Below, piece after piece: positions 1-8,486 of a stretch of DNA of 64,000 nt. This stretch comes from Pseudomonas argentinensis. Lineage in GTDB: Bacteria; Pseudomonadota; Gammaproteobacteria; Pseudomonadales; Pseudomonadaceae. The DNA lies in NCBI RefSeq assembly GCF_001839655.2, contig NZ_CP056087.1, forward strand, positions 1,550,001 through 1,614,000, read 5' to 3'. Within the stretch, counting starts at the first letter, position 1; each line of letters opens with the position of its first letter. Made by a program: the position numbers and the translations under genes. The notes beneath the pieces are model-generated. The model saw only the letters and a list, made by a program, of their open reading frames with translations. It had not been told where the DNA came from and did not search any database.

Positions 1-399
1 GCGTTGCGCCTGGCCGGGCGCGAGTGGGCCGAGCCGCTGGCGCCCGATGCCTTGCCAGGGCTGTTCGAGCGCGCCGCGGCGGCCGAGGTGCCGATCATGG
101 TGTTCGTCGGCAACCGCCACTGCATCCAGATCCACACCGGACCGGTCAGCAACCTGAAGTGGATGGACACCTGGTTCAACGTGCTGGATCCGCAGTTCAA
201 CCTGCACCTCAAGGCCAATGACGTTCACACCCTGTGGCGGGTGCGCAAGCCGAGCACCGATGGGGTGATCACCAGCTGGGAAGCGTTCGACGCCAAGGGT
301 GAGCTGATCCTGCAGCTGTTCGGTGCGCGCAAGCCCGGCGTGCCCGAGCGTGATGACTGGCGGCGCCTGGCCGAGCAAACCCCGGCCCTGCCAGCCTGA
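1..399 (+). CDS. phuS: Haem-trafficking protein PhuS/HmuS, C-terminal part (5' end outside window)
   Basis: The frame is already open at the first base, so only the last 132 residues are present. The fragment has the HemS/ChuX-family pattern, including RHCIQIHTGPV near residue 38 and the WMDTWFNVLDPQFNLHLK block, which is typical of the C-terminal lobe. The family binds haem in the cytoplasm and hands it to haem oxygenase after import by the Phu ABC transporter. PhuT follows 73 bases downstream on the same strand, matching the phuSTUVW order of Pseudomonas. The upstream promoter, where a Fur box would be expected, is outside the window. Identification rests on family pattern and context and is secure. 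Confidence 0.9.
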   Translation, partial: ALRLAGREWAEPLAPDALPGLFERAAAAEVPIMVFVGNRHCIQIHTGPVSNLKWMDTWFNVLDPQFNLHLKANDVHTLWRVRKPSTDGVITSWEAFDAKGELILQLFGARKPGVPERDDWRRLAEQTPALPA

Positions 400-472
400 C
401 GCTACACTGCCCGCCCTGGCCGCTTGCGCATTTCGGGCGGCCCGATACGAACCTTGCTTCCGGAGCTGCTCC

Positions 473-1360
473 ATGACCCGCCCCATCGCTGCATTCGCCC
501 TGTTCGCCAGCCTGCTGTCGCCGCTGGCGGCGAGCGCCGACAACCTGCCGCAACGCTGGGTCAGCGCCGGGGGCTCATTGAGCGAATGGGTGGTCGAACT
601 CGGCGGCGAAGGCAAGCTGGTCGGCGTCGACACCACTAGCCAGCATCCGGCCTCGCTGCAGAAACTGCCCAGTGTCGGTTACCAGCGCCAGCTGGCCGCC
701 GAAGGCATTCTGGCCCTGCGCCCCGAGGTGCTGCTCGGCACCGAGGAGATGGGCCCGCCACCGGTGCTGGCCCAACTCGCGGCGGCTGGAGTGAAGGTCG
801 AGGCGCTGCCGGCCGATGCCGATTTGCAGGTGCTGCACGGCAACCTCAAGCGCATCGGTGCCTTGCTCGGCGACGAAGCCCGTGCCGAGCGCGTGTTCGC
901 GGCCTATCAGGCGCGCCTGAAGGAGCAGGCCGGCTGGGTGGCGCAGGCCCAGGCCGAAACCCGGGCGCCGACCGTTCTGCTGTTGCTCGGCCATGCCGGC
1001 AGCAGCCCCATGGCGGGCGGCAAGGATACTGCCGCTGCCTGGCTGATCGAGCGGGCGGGTGGCCAGAACCTGACCACTCACGAGGGCTACAAGGCGTTGT
1101 CCACCGAGGCGCTGCTGGCGCTGGATCCTGACGTGGTGATCTTCGCCGACCGCCGCCTCGGCGGTGATGAGGCCAGGCAGGCGCTGTTGCAGCAGAACCC
1201 GGCCCTGGCCTCGACCAGGGCCGGTAAGGAAGGGCGCCTGGTGGCCATCGATCCGACCCTGCTGGTCGGCGGCCTCGGCCCGCGTATTCCGGCTGGGCTT
1301 GCCGAGCTTTCCGCCGCCTTCTACCCGGGCCGCACGCCGCTCGAACCCGCTACGCCATGA
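473..1360 (+). CDS. phuT: Haem ABC transporter periplasmic substrate-binding protein PhuT
   Basis: This 295-residue class III periplasmic binding protein delivers haem from the outer-membrane receptor to the PhuUV permease. A Sec signal peptide is visible (hydrophobic residues 5-20, likely cut after ASA at 20-22). The motif VGYQRQLAAEG puts Tyr70 where PhuT/ShuT proteins carry the axial haem ligand. The start at 473 was chosen because it gives the signal peptide and has GGAG about 9 bases upstream; the open frame extends further back but reads non-secretory sequence. Its stop overlaps the phuU start in an ATGA, so the two are translationally coupled. Confidence 0.93.
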   Translation: MTRPIAAFALFASLLSPLAASADNLPQRWVSAGGSLSEWVVELGGEGKLVGVDTTSQHPASLQKLPSVGYQRQLAAEGILALRPEVLLGTEEMGPPPVLAQLAAAGVKVEALPADADLQVLHGNLKRIGALLGDEARAERVFAAYQARLKEQAGWVAQAQAETRAPTVLLLLGHAGSSPMAGGKDTAAAWLIERAGGQNLTTHEGYKALSTEALLALDPDVVIFADRRLGGDEARQALLQQNPALASTRAGKEGRLVAIDPTLLVGGLGPRIPAGLAELSAAFYPGRTPLEPATP

Positions 1361-2394
1361 AAGCCGTCATCAGCCCGCGCTCACTGTTTACCGCACTGGG
1401 CCTGCTGCTGGCGCTCGCCTTGTGGCTGTCGCTGGCGCTCGGCCCCGTCAGCCTGCCGCTGGGGGACACCTTGCAAGCCGCCCTGCGCCTGGCGGGTGTG
1501 CCGTTGCCGGCCGATGGGCTGCAGCAGGCGGAGCTGATCCTTGGGCAGATTCGTATGCCGCGCACCCTGCTGGGCCTTGCCGTCGGCGCGGTGCTGGCCT
1601 TGTGCGGCGTGGCGATGCAGGGGCTGTTTCGCAACCCGCTGGCCGACCCCGGGCTGATCGGCGTGGCCAGTGGCGCGGCGCTTGGCGCGGCCATCGCCAT
1701 CGTCGGCGGGGCGGCCCTGGGCGGGCTGCCGGAGCTGTTCGCGCCTTATCTGCTGTCGCTGTGCGCCTTTCTCGGCGGCCTGGTGGTCACCGCGCTGGTC
1801 TATCGCCTGGGGCGTCGTCACGGACAGACCAGCGTGACCACCATGCTGCTCGCCGGCATCGCCCTCAACGCGTTGGCGTTCGCCTGCATCGGCCTGTTCA
1901 CCTACCTGGCCGACGATGCCACCCTGCGCACCCTGACCTTCTGGAACCTCGGCAGCCTCAATGGCGCCAGCTATGCACGGCTATGGCCGTTGCTGCTGGT
2001 GACGCTCGGCGTGGCGCTGTGGCTGCCGCGCCGCGCCCAGGCGTTGAATGCATTGCTGCTCGGTGAATCCGAGGCACGCCACCTGGGCGTGGCTGTCGAG
2101 CGCCTCAAGCGCGAGCTGGTGTTCTGCACTGCACTGGGCGTCGGCGCCGCCGTTGCAGCCGCCGGGATGATCGGCTTTATCGGCCTGGTCGTGCCCCATC
2201 TGGTGCGTCTGCTGGTCGGGCCCGACCACCGCGTGTTGCTGCCGGCGTCGGCGCTGGCCGGCGCCAGCCTGTTGCTGTTGGCTGACCTGTTCGCCCGGCT
2301 GATTCTGTCGCCGGCCGAGCTGCCCATCGGCATCGTTACCGCCTTGATCGGCGCACCGTTCTTTCTCTACCTGCTGCTGCGGGGGCGCACCTGA
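1357..2394 (+). CDS. phuU: Haem ABC transporter permease PhuU
   Basis: A 345-residue FecCD/BtuC-type inner-membrane permease with about nine to ten hydrophobic segments. It carries the family coupling region [15 protein letters not shown] at about residues 271-285, where the permease contacts the ATPase. It forms the channel that moves haem from PhuT into the cytoplasm. It begins in an ATGA overlap with phuT and its TGA shares one base with the phuV start, so phuT-U-V is a tightly coupled operon. Length and architecture are normal for the family. Confidence 0.93.
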   Translation: MKAVISPRSLFTALGLLLALALWLSLALGPVSLPLGDTLQAALRLAGVPLPADGLQQAELILGQIRMPRTLLGLAVGAVLALCGVAMQGLFRNPLADPGLIGVASGAALGAAIAIVGGAALGGLPELFAPYLLSLCAFLGGLVVTALVYRLGRRHGQTSVTTMLLAGIALNALAFACIGLFTYLADDATLRTLTFWNLGSLNGASYARLWPLLLVTLGVALWLPRRAQALNALLLGESEARHLGVAVERLKRELVFCTALGVGAAVAAAGMIGFIGLVVPHLVRLLVGPDHRVLLPASALAGASLLLLADLFARLILSPAELPIGIVTALIGAPFFLYLLLRGRT

Positions 2395-3161
2395 TGCTAT
2401 CTGCACGCAAGCTGTCGATCCTGCGTGGCGACAAAAGGGTGCTGGTCGATATCGATCTCGACCTGCAGCCTGGCGAAGTGCTCGGCGTGCTCGGTCCCAA
2501 TGGCGCCGGCAAGAGCACCCTGCTTGGCGCCCTTTGCGGCGAACTGAGCCCGGCTACGGGCGAGGTCACCCTGGACGGTCGCCCGTTGTCGGGCTTGCCG
2601 GGCACGGCGCGTGCGCGGCGGCTGGCGGTGTTGCCGCAGAGTTCATCGCTGAGCTTCGGCTTTGCCGTCGGCGATGTGGTGATGATGGGCCGCATGCCCC
2701 ACGACACCGGCCGCGAGCGTGACGCGCAGATCGTCCGCGAGGCGCTGCAGGCCGCCGATGCCGAACACCTGGCCGAGCGCAGCTACCTGGAGCTGTCCGG
2801 TGGCGAGCGCCAGCGCGTGCACCTGGCGCGGGTGCTGGCGCAGTTGTGGCCGGGCGGAGCCGAACGGACGCTGTTGCTCGACGAGCCCACTTCCATGCTC
2901 GACCCGCTGCACCAGCACACCACCCTGCAGGCCGTGCGCCGCTTCGCCGAACAGGGCGCCGCAGTGATGGTCATTCTCCATGACCTGAATCTGGCGGCGC
3001 GCTACTGCGACCGCCTGCTGTTGCTCGACGAGGGTCGCGCCCACGCCGTCGGCCTGCCTGCCGAGGTGCTGCGTGCCGAACCGCTGCAGGCGGTGTTCGG
3101 TCTCGAGGTGCTGGTGCAGCAGCACCCCGAGCGTGGGCATCCGCTGATCGTCGCCCGCTGA
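2394..3161 (+). CDS. phuV: Haem ABC transporter ATP-binding protein PhuV
   Basis: A 255-residue ABC ATPase powering haem import. Walker A is GPNGAGKST at residues 34-42, the signature LSGGERQ is at 134-140, and Walker B ([11 protein letters not shown]) covers about 160-170 with the catalytic Glu164. The switch histidine lies in the ILHDLN stretch. All catalytic elements are intact. It sits between the permease and the lipoprotein PhuW, 10 bases upstream of the latter. Confidence 0.94.
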   Translation: MLSARKLSILRGDKRVLVDIDLDLQPGEVLGVLGPNGAGKSTLLGALCGELSPATGEVTLDGRPLSGLPGTARARRLAVLPQSSSLSFGFAVGDVVMMGRMPHDTGRERDAQIVREALQAADAEHLAERSYLELSGGERQRVHLARVLAQLWPGGAERTLLLDEPTSMLDPLHQHTTLQAVRRFAEQGAAVMVILHDLNLAARYCDRLLLLDEGRAHAVGLPAEVLRAEPLQAVFGLEVLVQQHPERGHPLIVAR

Positions 3162-3171
3162 AGGAAACCCC

Positions 3172-4056
3172 ATGCGTACGCTGCTGTTATCCCTGCTGTT
3201 GTTGCTCACCGCCTGCCAGAGCCGGGCTGTCCTGGCGCCCGTGCCCGAGTGGCAGAGCCCGCAGGGGCGTGGGCATGCCGACCTGGGGCAGATCCTCGAC
3301 CTGCGCAGCGGCGCGCACCTGACGCCCGAGCAGCTTGTCGCACGGCTGGCCGGGGCGCCGCGGGTGCTGGTTGGCGAGCAGCATGACAACCCCGATCACC
3401 ACGCCCTGCAGCTCTGGCTGCTGCGTGCCCTGGAGGCGCGGCGGCCTCAAGGCAGCCTGTTGCTGGAAATGCTCGCCGCCAGCCAGCAGCCCCAGGTCGA
3501 CGACGTGAAGCAGCAGTTGCGCGAAGGCCTGCAGATCGCCGATCTGCCCAAGGCGCTGGAATGGAGTAACGGATGGCCATGGGCGCTCTATGGCCCCCTT
3601 GTGCACCACGCTCTGGCTCAGGATTACTCCCTGCGTGCAGCGAACCTGGACCGCGCCGAGATCATGGCCATCTACCGTCAGCAGCCGATGCTGCAGGGCA
3701 AGGCCTCGACCGCGGCGGCCGTGCAGGAGCCGCTGTTGGCGCAGATTCGCGAGTCCCACTGCGACAAGCTGCCGATCAGCCAGCTACCGGCAATGCTGGC
3801 GGTGCAGCAGCAACGGGATCGGCGCATGGCCGAGCAACTGTCGAGAGCGCCGCAGCCGGCGATATTGTTCGCTGGTGCCTTTCACGTGCGCCGCGATCTG
3901 GGTGTGCCGCTGCACCTGAGCGACCTGGGTGAGCCGGCTGGCGCCCAGGTGCTGATTTTCTCGGAGGTCGGCAAAGCGCTGACGGCCGAGCAGGCGGACT
4001 ATGTGTGGTACACCGCCGCGCTGCCGCCCGAGGATCATTGCGCGCAGTTTCGTTAG
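3172..4056 (+). CDS. phuW: ChaN-family haem-binding lipoprotein PhuW
   Basis: A 294-residue lipoprotein with lipobox L12-T13-A14-C15. The body contains VLVGEQHDNPDHHALQL and LLEMLAASQQPQVDD, features of the ChaN-like haem-binding lipoprotein family (DUF399). In Pseudomonas the gene closes the phu operon; its exact role in haem uptake is not well established. An AAGGAAAC ribosome-binding site precedes the ATG. A REP-type palindrome follows about 40 bases after the stop. Confidence 0.85.
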   Translation: MRTLLLSLLLLLTACQSRAVLAPVPEWQSPQGRGHADLGQILDLRSGAHLTPEQLVARLAGAPRVLVGEQHDNPDHHALQLWLLRALEARRPQGSLLLEMLAASQQPQVDDVKQQLREGLQIADLPKALEWSNGWPWALYGPLVHHALAQDYSLRAANLDRAEIMAIYRQQPMLQGKASTAAAVQEPLLAQIRESHCDKLPISQLPAMLAVQQQRDRRMAEQLSRAPQPAILFAGAFHVRRDLGVPLHLSDLGEPAGAQVLIFSEVGKALTAEQADYVWYTAALPPEDHCAQFR

Positions 4057-4097
4057 GGCGGCGTCCGAACGTTAAGCGAGAGCAGCCTGGGTTCCTT

Positions 4098-4161
4098 GTG
4101 GGAGCGGGGGGCGCCTAGTCCAGGCCCGCGATAAGCAGTCGCGCGCATGGCGCGCTCCCAC
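4098..4161. repeat. REP-type palindromic repeat (copy 1)
   Basis: GTGGGAGCG at the left end and CGCGCTCCCAC at the right end frame an imperfect palindrome containing CAGGCCCGCGATAAGC. The right half reads, on the other strand, almost exactly like the left half of the element at 11328-11377, so the two are copies in opposite orientation. Short repeats framed by GTGGGAGCG are typical of Pseudomonas intergenic space. It lies between convergent phuW and the dehydrogenase gene. Confidence 0.75.
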
Positions 4162-4188
4162 CGAGTCGCTTTTATCGACGAAGGCTGT

Positions 4189-5205
4189 TTAAAACCCTTC
4201 CAGCACGATCTTGCCCTTGGCCTTGCCGCTTTCCAGCAGCCCATGGGCGCGGCGCAGGTTGTCGGCGTTGATGGTGCCGAAGTGCTCGCCCAGGGTGGTT
4301 TTCAGGGTGCCGGCGTCGACCAGATCGGCAACGCGGTTGAGCAGGCGGTGCTGCTCGATCATGTCGGCGGTTTCGAACAGCGAGCGGGTGAACATCAGTT
4401 CCCAGTGCAGGGAGATGCTCTTGCGCTTGAGCTTCATCACGTCCAGCGGCTGCAGCGGGTCATCGATCAGGGCCAGGCGGCCTTGCGGGGCCAGGGCTTC
4501 GACGATGGCGTCGTAGTGCTGGTCGGTCTGGGTCAGGCTGGCCACGTGGGTGACCTGGGGGATGCCGATACGCACCAGCTCTTCGTTCAGCGGCTTGCTG
4601 TGGTCGATCACGTGATGGGCGCCCAGTTCGCGAACCCAGGCCTGGGTTTGCGGGCGTGAAGCGGTGCCGATCACGGTCAGCCCGGTGAGCTGGCGGGCCA
4701 GTTGCACGAGGATCGAACCCACACCTCCGGCGGCGCCGATGATCAGCAGGCTCTGGCCCTGGTCGGCGGTGCCGTCGGCGACCTGCAGGCGCTCGAACAG
4801 CAGCTCCCAGGCGGTGATGGCGGTCAGTGGCAGGGCGGCGGCTTCGGCGAACGGCAGGCTGGCAGGCTTGCGACCGACGATGCGCTCGTCGACCACATGC
4901 AGCTCGCTATTGGCGCCGGCGCGGTTGATGGCGCCGGCATAGGCCACCTGGTCGCCGACCTTGAATAGCGTCACCTCACTGCCGACCGCCTTGACCACGC
5001 CAGTGGCATCCCAACCCAATACCTTGGGCTGGCCGCCTTCCGGCGCCACGTTGCGGCGAATCTTGGTGTCCACCGGGTTGACGGAGATGGCCTTCACCTC
5101 CACCAGCAGGTCCCGCGGGCCGGGTGTGGGCGCGTCGAGCTGCAGATCCTGCAGCGCTTGCGGATTATCGATGGGCAATGACTGGTGGTAGGCGACGGCT
5201 TTCAT
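4189..5205 (-). CDS. Zinc-type alcohol dehydrogenase family / quinone oxidoreductase-like protein
   Basis: A 338-residue medium-chain dehydrogenase/reductase. The N-terminal GroES-like fold spans about residues 1-120, with VKAISVNPVDTKIR and KVLGWDATG. The Rossmann NADPH site is GAAGGVG at 157-163. The classical catalytic zinc ligands (GHE motif) are absent, which places it with zeta-crystallin-like NADPH reductases. The start at 5205 has GAGGAA just upstream; the longer frame reaching 5574 is read through the neighbouring gene in another frame and was rejected. It lies 14 bases downstream of the monooxygenase gene, so the two are probably one operon, divergent from the LysR regulator at 5614. 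The substrate is not evident. Confidence 0.85.
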   Translation of the reverse strand: MKAVAYHQSLPIDNPQALQDLQLDAPTPGPRDLLVEVKAISVNPVDTKIRRNVAPEGGQPKVLGWDATGVVKAVGSEVTLFKVGDQVAYAGAINRAGANSELHVVDERIVGRKPASLPFAEAAALPLTAITAWELLFERLQVADGTADQGQSLLIIGAAGGVGSILVQLARQLTGLTVIGTASRPQTQAWVRELGAHHVIDHSKPLNEELVRIGIPQVTHVASLTQTDQHYDAIVEALAPQGRLALIDDPLQPLDVMKLKRKSISLHWELMFTRSLFETADMIEQHRLLNRVADLVDAGTLKTTLGEHFGTINADNLRRAHGLLESGKAKGKIVLEGF

Positions 5206-5219
5206 GGGTTTCCTCGCAA

Positions 5220-5507
5220 TCAGGCGATACGGTTCAGGGGTTGCAGGGCGACACCTTGCAGCGCTTCGCCGCAGGTGGCCTTGAAGTGGCGGTAATGGTC
5301 GGTGGCCTGATGAAAGGCGAGGGCGGCGCTGTCCTGCCACTGTTCGATCATCACGAATACATGGGCATCGTCCTGATGGCGGTGCAGGTCGTACTGCAGG
5401 CAGCCGGCTTCGGCGCGGCTGGCGTCGACCAGCTGACGCAGCCCGGCTTCGACGATGTCGGTCTGGCCGTTTCGGGCGGTGATGGTGGCAACCAATGTCA
5501 GGATCAT
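5220..5507 (-). CDS. Antibiotic biosynthesis monooxygenase (ABM) / YgiN-like quinol monooxygenase
   Basis: A 95-residue protein with the ABM dimeric ferredoxin-like fold signature: MILTLVATITARNGQ at the start, then EAGCLQYDLHRHQDD and FVMIEQWQD. Relatives act as cofactor-free monooxygenases or redox-stress proteins on quinol-like substrates. The start at 5507 is favoured because GGAG lies about 8 bases upstream; an in-frame ATG at 5537 would add ten non-conserved residues. Pairing with a quinone-reductase-like dehydrogenase and a divergent LysR gene suggests a small regulated quinone or electrophile response unit (inference). Confidence 0.85.
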   Translation of the reverse strand: MILTLVATITARNGQTDIVEAGLRQLVDASRAEAGCLQYDLHRHQDDAHVFVMIEQWQDSAALAFHQATDHYRHFKATCGEALQGVALQPLNRIA

Positions 5508-5583
5508 GGTGGGGCTCCGCGAAAAAGGTAGAGCCATGCTCGTTTATTTGCGTGACAAGAAAAACAGCGTGCAAGTAGAGTCT

Positions 5584-5604
5584 CTTTCAATTTTTTTTTG
5601 AAAG
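5584..5604. promoter_or_regulatory. Inverted repeat with T9 spacer, candidate LysR operator
   Basis: CTTTCAA and TTGAAAG form a perfect 7-bp inverted repeat around a T-run, between the divergent LysR gene (start 5614) and the monooxygenase-dehydrogenase operon. LysR-type proteins usually bind imperfect dyads in such positions and repress their own gene. The proximity to the lysR start fits autorepression. No binding data; candidate only. Confidence 0.45.
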
Positions 5605-5613
5605 TGAGCCGTC

Positions 5614-6531
5614 GTGTTACGTCTGGATGACCTGCAGATGTTCGTGCGTACTGCCGAAGTTGGCAGCCTTTCGGCGGCCGCGCGCCTGCTCGATACCTCG
5701 CCTGCGGTGGCCAGTGCGGCGCTGAAACGCCTGGAGTTCGCGCTGCAGGTACGCCTGTTCGCCCGTTCGACCCGCAGCCTGCGCCTGACCGCCGAGGGCG
5801 AGGCTTTTCTGCTGCATGCCCGGCAGGCGCTGCAGAGTCTCGAAGCGGGGCGTCAGCAGCTTGCCGGCAGCAAATCGGCGATCAGCGGGCCGCTGCAGCT
5901 CGCGGTGCCGTCGGACTTCGGTCGCAATACGCTGCTGCCCTGGCTCGATACCTTCATGCAGACGCACCCCCAGGTGCAGCTGCGCCTGCTGCTCGGCGAC
6001 CGGGTCACCGACCTGTTTCGCGAGCCCGTCGACATCGCCCTGCGCTATGGCGAGCCGGAGGACTCGAGCCTGGTGGCGCTGCCGGTGGCGGTGGGCAACC
6101 GGCGCGTGCTGTGCGCCGCACCGGCCTATCTGCAGCGCCATGGCGAGCCGCGGCAGATCAGCGACCTGCGCCAGCACAACTGCCTGATCTACATGCTGGG
6201 CGGCCGCGCCTACGAGCGCTGGCGCTTTCACGAGGACGACCGCGCCCATGGCCTGCAGGTCGCCGGTGATCGGCTCAGCGACGATGCCGATGTGGTGCGC
6301 CGCTGGGCGGTGGCGGGCGCGGGCGTGGTCTACAAGTCCTGGCTGGACGTGGCCGGCGACGTGCGCGCCGGGCGCCTGCAGGTGCTGCTGCCGGAGGTGC
6401 TTGGCGAGCCGACGCCACTCAACCTGATCTGCACCCACCGCGAGCAGTTGAGCAAGCCGGTGCACCTGCTGCGCGAGTTCGTGCAGGCGCGCTGTGCCGA
6501 GTTGCTGGCGCAGGCGCCGTGGCACCGTTAA
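5614..6531 (+). CDS. LysR-family transcriptional regulator
   Basis: A 305-residue LysR protein. The winged helix-turn-helix occupies about residues 1-60 (LDDLQMFVRTAEVGSLSAAA, then RLFARSTRSLRLT), and the rest is a periplasmic-binding-like effector domain with LRYGEPEDSSLVA. The start is GTG at 5614, which places LDDLQMFV in the usual register; a weak GTGAG precedes it. It is divergent from the ABM monooxygenase and dehydrogenase genes, its likely targets. The effector cannot be predicted. Confidence 0.9.
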   Translation: MLRLDDLQMFVRTAEVGSLSAAARLLDTSPAVASAALKRLEFALQVRLFARSTRSLRLTAEGEAFLLHARQALQSLEAGRQQLAGSKSAISGPLQLAVPSDFGRNTLLPWLDTFMQTHPQVQLRLLLGDRVTDLFREPVDIALRYGEPEDSSLVALPVAVGNRRVLCAAPAYLQRHGEPRQISDLRQHNCLIYMLGGRAYERWRFHEDDRAHGLQVAGDRLSDDADVVRRWAVAGAGVVYKSWLDVAGDVRAGRLQVLLPEVLGEPTPLNLICTHREQLSKPVHLLREFVQARCAELLAQAPWHR

Positions 6532-6589
6532 GCTGCTGCGGCAATCCACCACAGCCCGATTACTGCCACTGCCCCTAAAATCGCCAGCC

Positions 6590-6985
6590 ATGAACCTGTC
6601 CCGCTCTGATCGCTCGTTGCTCGCCTGGGTGCTGTATTTCAGCGTCCTGTTCAGCGCGCTCGCATGTGCAGTCAGCCATGGGCAGATGACCGGCCTGCAG
6701 CTCAGCGGCATGGACGGTGGCTATTGCGGCCTGGATGCCAGCGCAGGCGGTGGCGCTGCCATGGACATGGGCGGTGCGGACGCAAACATGCCGATGCCGC
6801 TCATGGGCAGCGGTTGTTCGCTGTGCTCCACCTTCCTGGCGCTGGCCCTGGCGGCGTTCTTCGGCCTGCTCGGCCTGCTGCCCCGGCGACGCCTGGCCCC
6901 CCCACGCCCCTGCGTCGAGCCCGGCGGGGCGGTGCGTTACCTCTGGCCCTCGGCCAACCCGCGTGCCTCACCCCCGATCGCCTGA
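6590..6985 (+). CDS. DUF2946 family small membrane/periplasmic protein
   Basis: A 131-residue protein with an N-terminal hydrophobic segment (about residues 10-28), a Met/Asp/Gly-rich middle (AAMDMGGADANMPMPLMGSG), the pair GCSLCS, and a second hydrophobic segment. This is the DUF2946 pattern, often found near copper or TonB-dependent uptake genes. It heads a three-gene cluster with a PepSY membrane protein and a PCu(A)C chaperone. The Met/Cys/His content suggests copper handling; no biochemical function is established. Confidence 0.75.
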   Translation: MNLSRSDRSLLAWVLYFSVLFSALACAVSHGQMTGLQLSGMDGGYCGLDASAGGGAAMDMGGADANMPMPLMGSGCSLCSTFLALALAAFFGLLGLLPRRRLAPPRPCVEPGGAVRYLWPSANPRASPPIA

Positions 6986-7059
6986 TTCGCTTCCTTGTCG
7001 TTGTCTGCAGCGCGCCTGGCGTTGCTGGCAATTCGCTTATGCACAGGATCGGGCTTCCC

Positions 7060-8427
7060 ATGAAAAACGCGACACCCACGTTCTATAACCTCGCCTGGCG
7101 CTGGCACTTCTATGCCGGCCTGTTCGTCATTCCCTTCATGATCATGCTGTCACTGACCGGCATCATCTACCTGTTCAAGCCGCAGCTCGACCAACTGATG
7201 TATGCCGACCTGCTGCAGGTCGAGGCGAGCCCCCAGCAACTGACCGCCGACGAGATGCTCGGCCGGGTTCGGGCGGTTTATCCCCAGGGCAGCATCGGCA
7301 AGTACCTGCCGCCGGTGGACGCCAACAGCAGCGCCCAGTTCGTGGTGAAGGTCGGCGAGCGCACCCGCAATGTGTTCGTCGACCCTTACCAGGGCGCCAT
7401 TCTCGGTACCCAGGATGCCCATGACAACCTGCAGGCCCTGGTCCGGGCGGTGCACGCCGATCTGTTGATCGGCACGCCGGGGGACCGGCTGATCGAACTG
7501 GCCGCCGGCTGGGGCGTGGTGCTGGTGGTGTCCGGGCTGTACCTGTGGTGGCCGCGCGGCCGCGGCGCTGGGGCTGGCGTGCTGTGGCCGCGGCTGTCGG
7601 CCCGTGGCCGGTCGCTGTGGCGCGACCTGCATGCGGTCACCGGTTTCTGGGGCGCCTTGCTGCTGCTGTTCATGCTGCTCACCGGCATGACCTGGACGGG
7701 CTTCTGGGGCAAGCAGTTCGCCGGCGCCTGGAACCAGTTTCCGGCAGCCATGTGGGATCAGGTGCCGACCTCCGATCGCCAGGCCGGCGAGCTCAACCAG
7801 AGCCACAAGCAGACCGTACCCTGGGCGCTGGAGAACACCCCGCTACCCGAGTCCGACCCCCATGCGGCGCACAACGGCGGGGCAGCGCCGGTGTCCACCG
7901 CCAACCCCACCGTGGGCCTGCAGCAGGTAGTGGATATCGCCAGCGAGCGTGGCGTGCACCCGGGCTACAGCATCAGCTTCCCGACCACGCCGACCGGCGT
8001 TTACACCATCTCGGTGTTCGCCGACGACCCGCGCAACGACGCCACCCTGCATGTCGACCAGTACAGCGGCGCGGTGCTGGCGGACGTGCGCTGGGCCGAC
8101 TACGGCCTGGCGGCGCGCGCCGTCGAGAGCGGCGTGATGCTGCACCAGGGCAAGCTCTACGGCCTGCCGCATCAGCTGTTTATCTTCGCCGTGTGCCTGA
8201 TGATTCTGCTCAGCTCGGTCAGCGGCCTGATCATGTGGTGGAAGCGCCGGCCCAGTGGTGGCCTGGGCGTGCCGCCGCTGCGCCATGACCTGCCGCGCTG
8301 GAAGGTCGGCGTGGCGATCATGATCGGTCTGGGCGTGCTGTTCCCCCTGGTCGGCGCCTCGCTGCTGGCGATCTGGGCGCTGGATTTTCTGCTCCTGTCA
8401 CGCCTCGGCGCCCGCCGCCTGGTCTGA
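7060..8427 (+). CDS. PepSY-associated transmembrane protein
   Basis: A 455-residue inner-membrane protein. It opens with FYNLAWRWHFYAGLFVIPFM, the hallmark of PepSY_TM proteins, followed by PepSY-type periplasmic domains and further membrane helices (LLLLFMLLTGMTWTG near residue 200 and LFIFAVCLMILLSS near 380). Family members are linked to iron or siderophore reduction and metal uptake. The start at 7060 matches the family N-terminus; an in-frame ATG at 7039 is an alternative. Flanked by DUF2946 and PCu(A)C genes, so copper or iron handling is likely (inference). Confidence 0.85.
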   Translation: MKNATPTFYNLAWRWHFYAGLFVIPFMIMLSLTGIIYLFKPQLDQLMYADLLQVEASPQQLTADEMLGRVRAVYPQGSIGKYLPPVDANSSAQFVVKVGERTRNVFVDPYQGAILGTQDAHDNLQALVRAVHADLLIGTPGDRLIELAAGWGVVLVVSGLYLWWPRGRGAGAGVLWPRLSARGRSLWRDLHAVTGFWGALLLLFMLLTGMTWTGFWGKQFAGAWNQFPAAMWDQVPTSDRQAGELNQSHKQTVPWALENTPLPESDPHAAHNGGAAPVSTANPTVGLQQVVDIASERGVHPGYSISFPTTPTGVYTISVFADDPRNDATLHVDQYSGAVLADVRWADYGLAARAVESGVMLHQGKLYGLPHQLFIFAVCLMILLSSVSGLIMWWKRRPSGGLGVPPLRHDLPRWKVGVAIMIGLGVLFPLVGASLLAIWALDFLLLSRLGARRLV

Positions 8428-8433
8428 CGTAAG

Positions 8434-8454
8434 CGGCCGCACCCGAGGCGGCCG
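8434..8454 (+). other. GC-rich hairpin between PepSY and PCu(A)C genes
   Basis: CGGCCGC and GCGGCCG form a perfect 7-bp stem with a 7-base loop. There is no T-tract, so it is more likely an mRNA-processing or stability element than an intrinsic terminator. Confidence 0.35.
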
Positions 8455-8486
8455 AGACAACCGAATTCGATTGAAGGAGATGCACC

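Noticed and set aside
5206..5574. N-terminal extension of the dehydrogenase to 5574
   Set aside because: The extra sequence reads the ABM monooxygenase region in another frame; the start at 5205 has its own ribosome-binding site and the family N-terminus.
6532..6589. Fur box upstream of the DUF2946-PepSY cluster
   Set aside because: No stretch resembles the 19-base Fur dyad; iron control cannot be supported from sequence here.
6664..7059. Upstream extension of the PepSY protein
   Set aside because: It overlaps the DUF2946 gene in a different frame; the PepSY_TM signature begins just after 7060.
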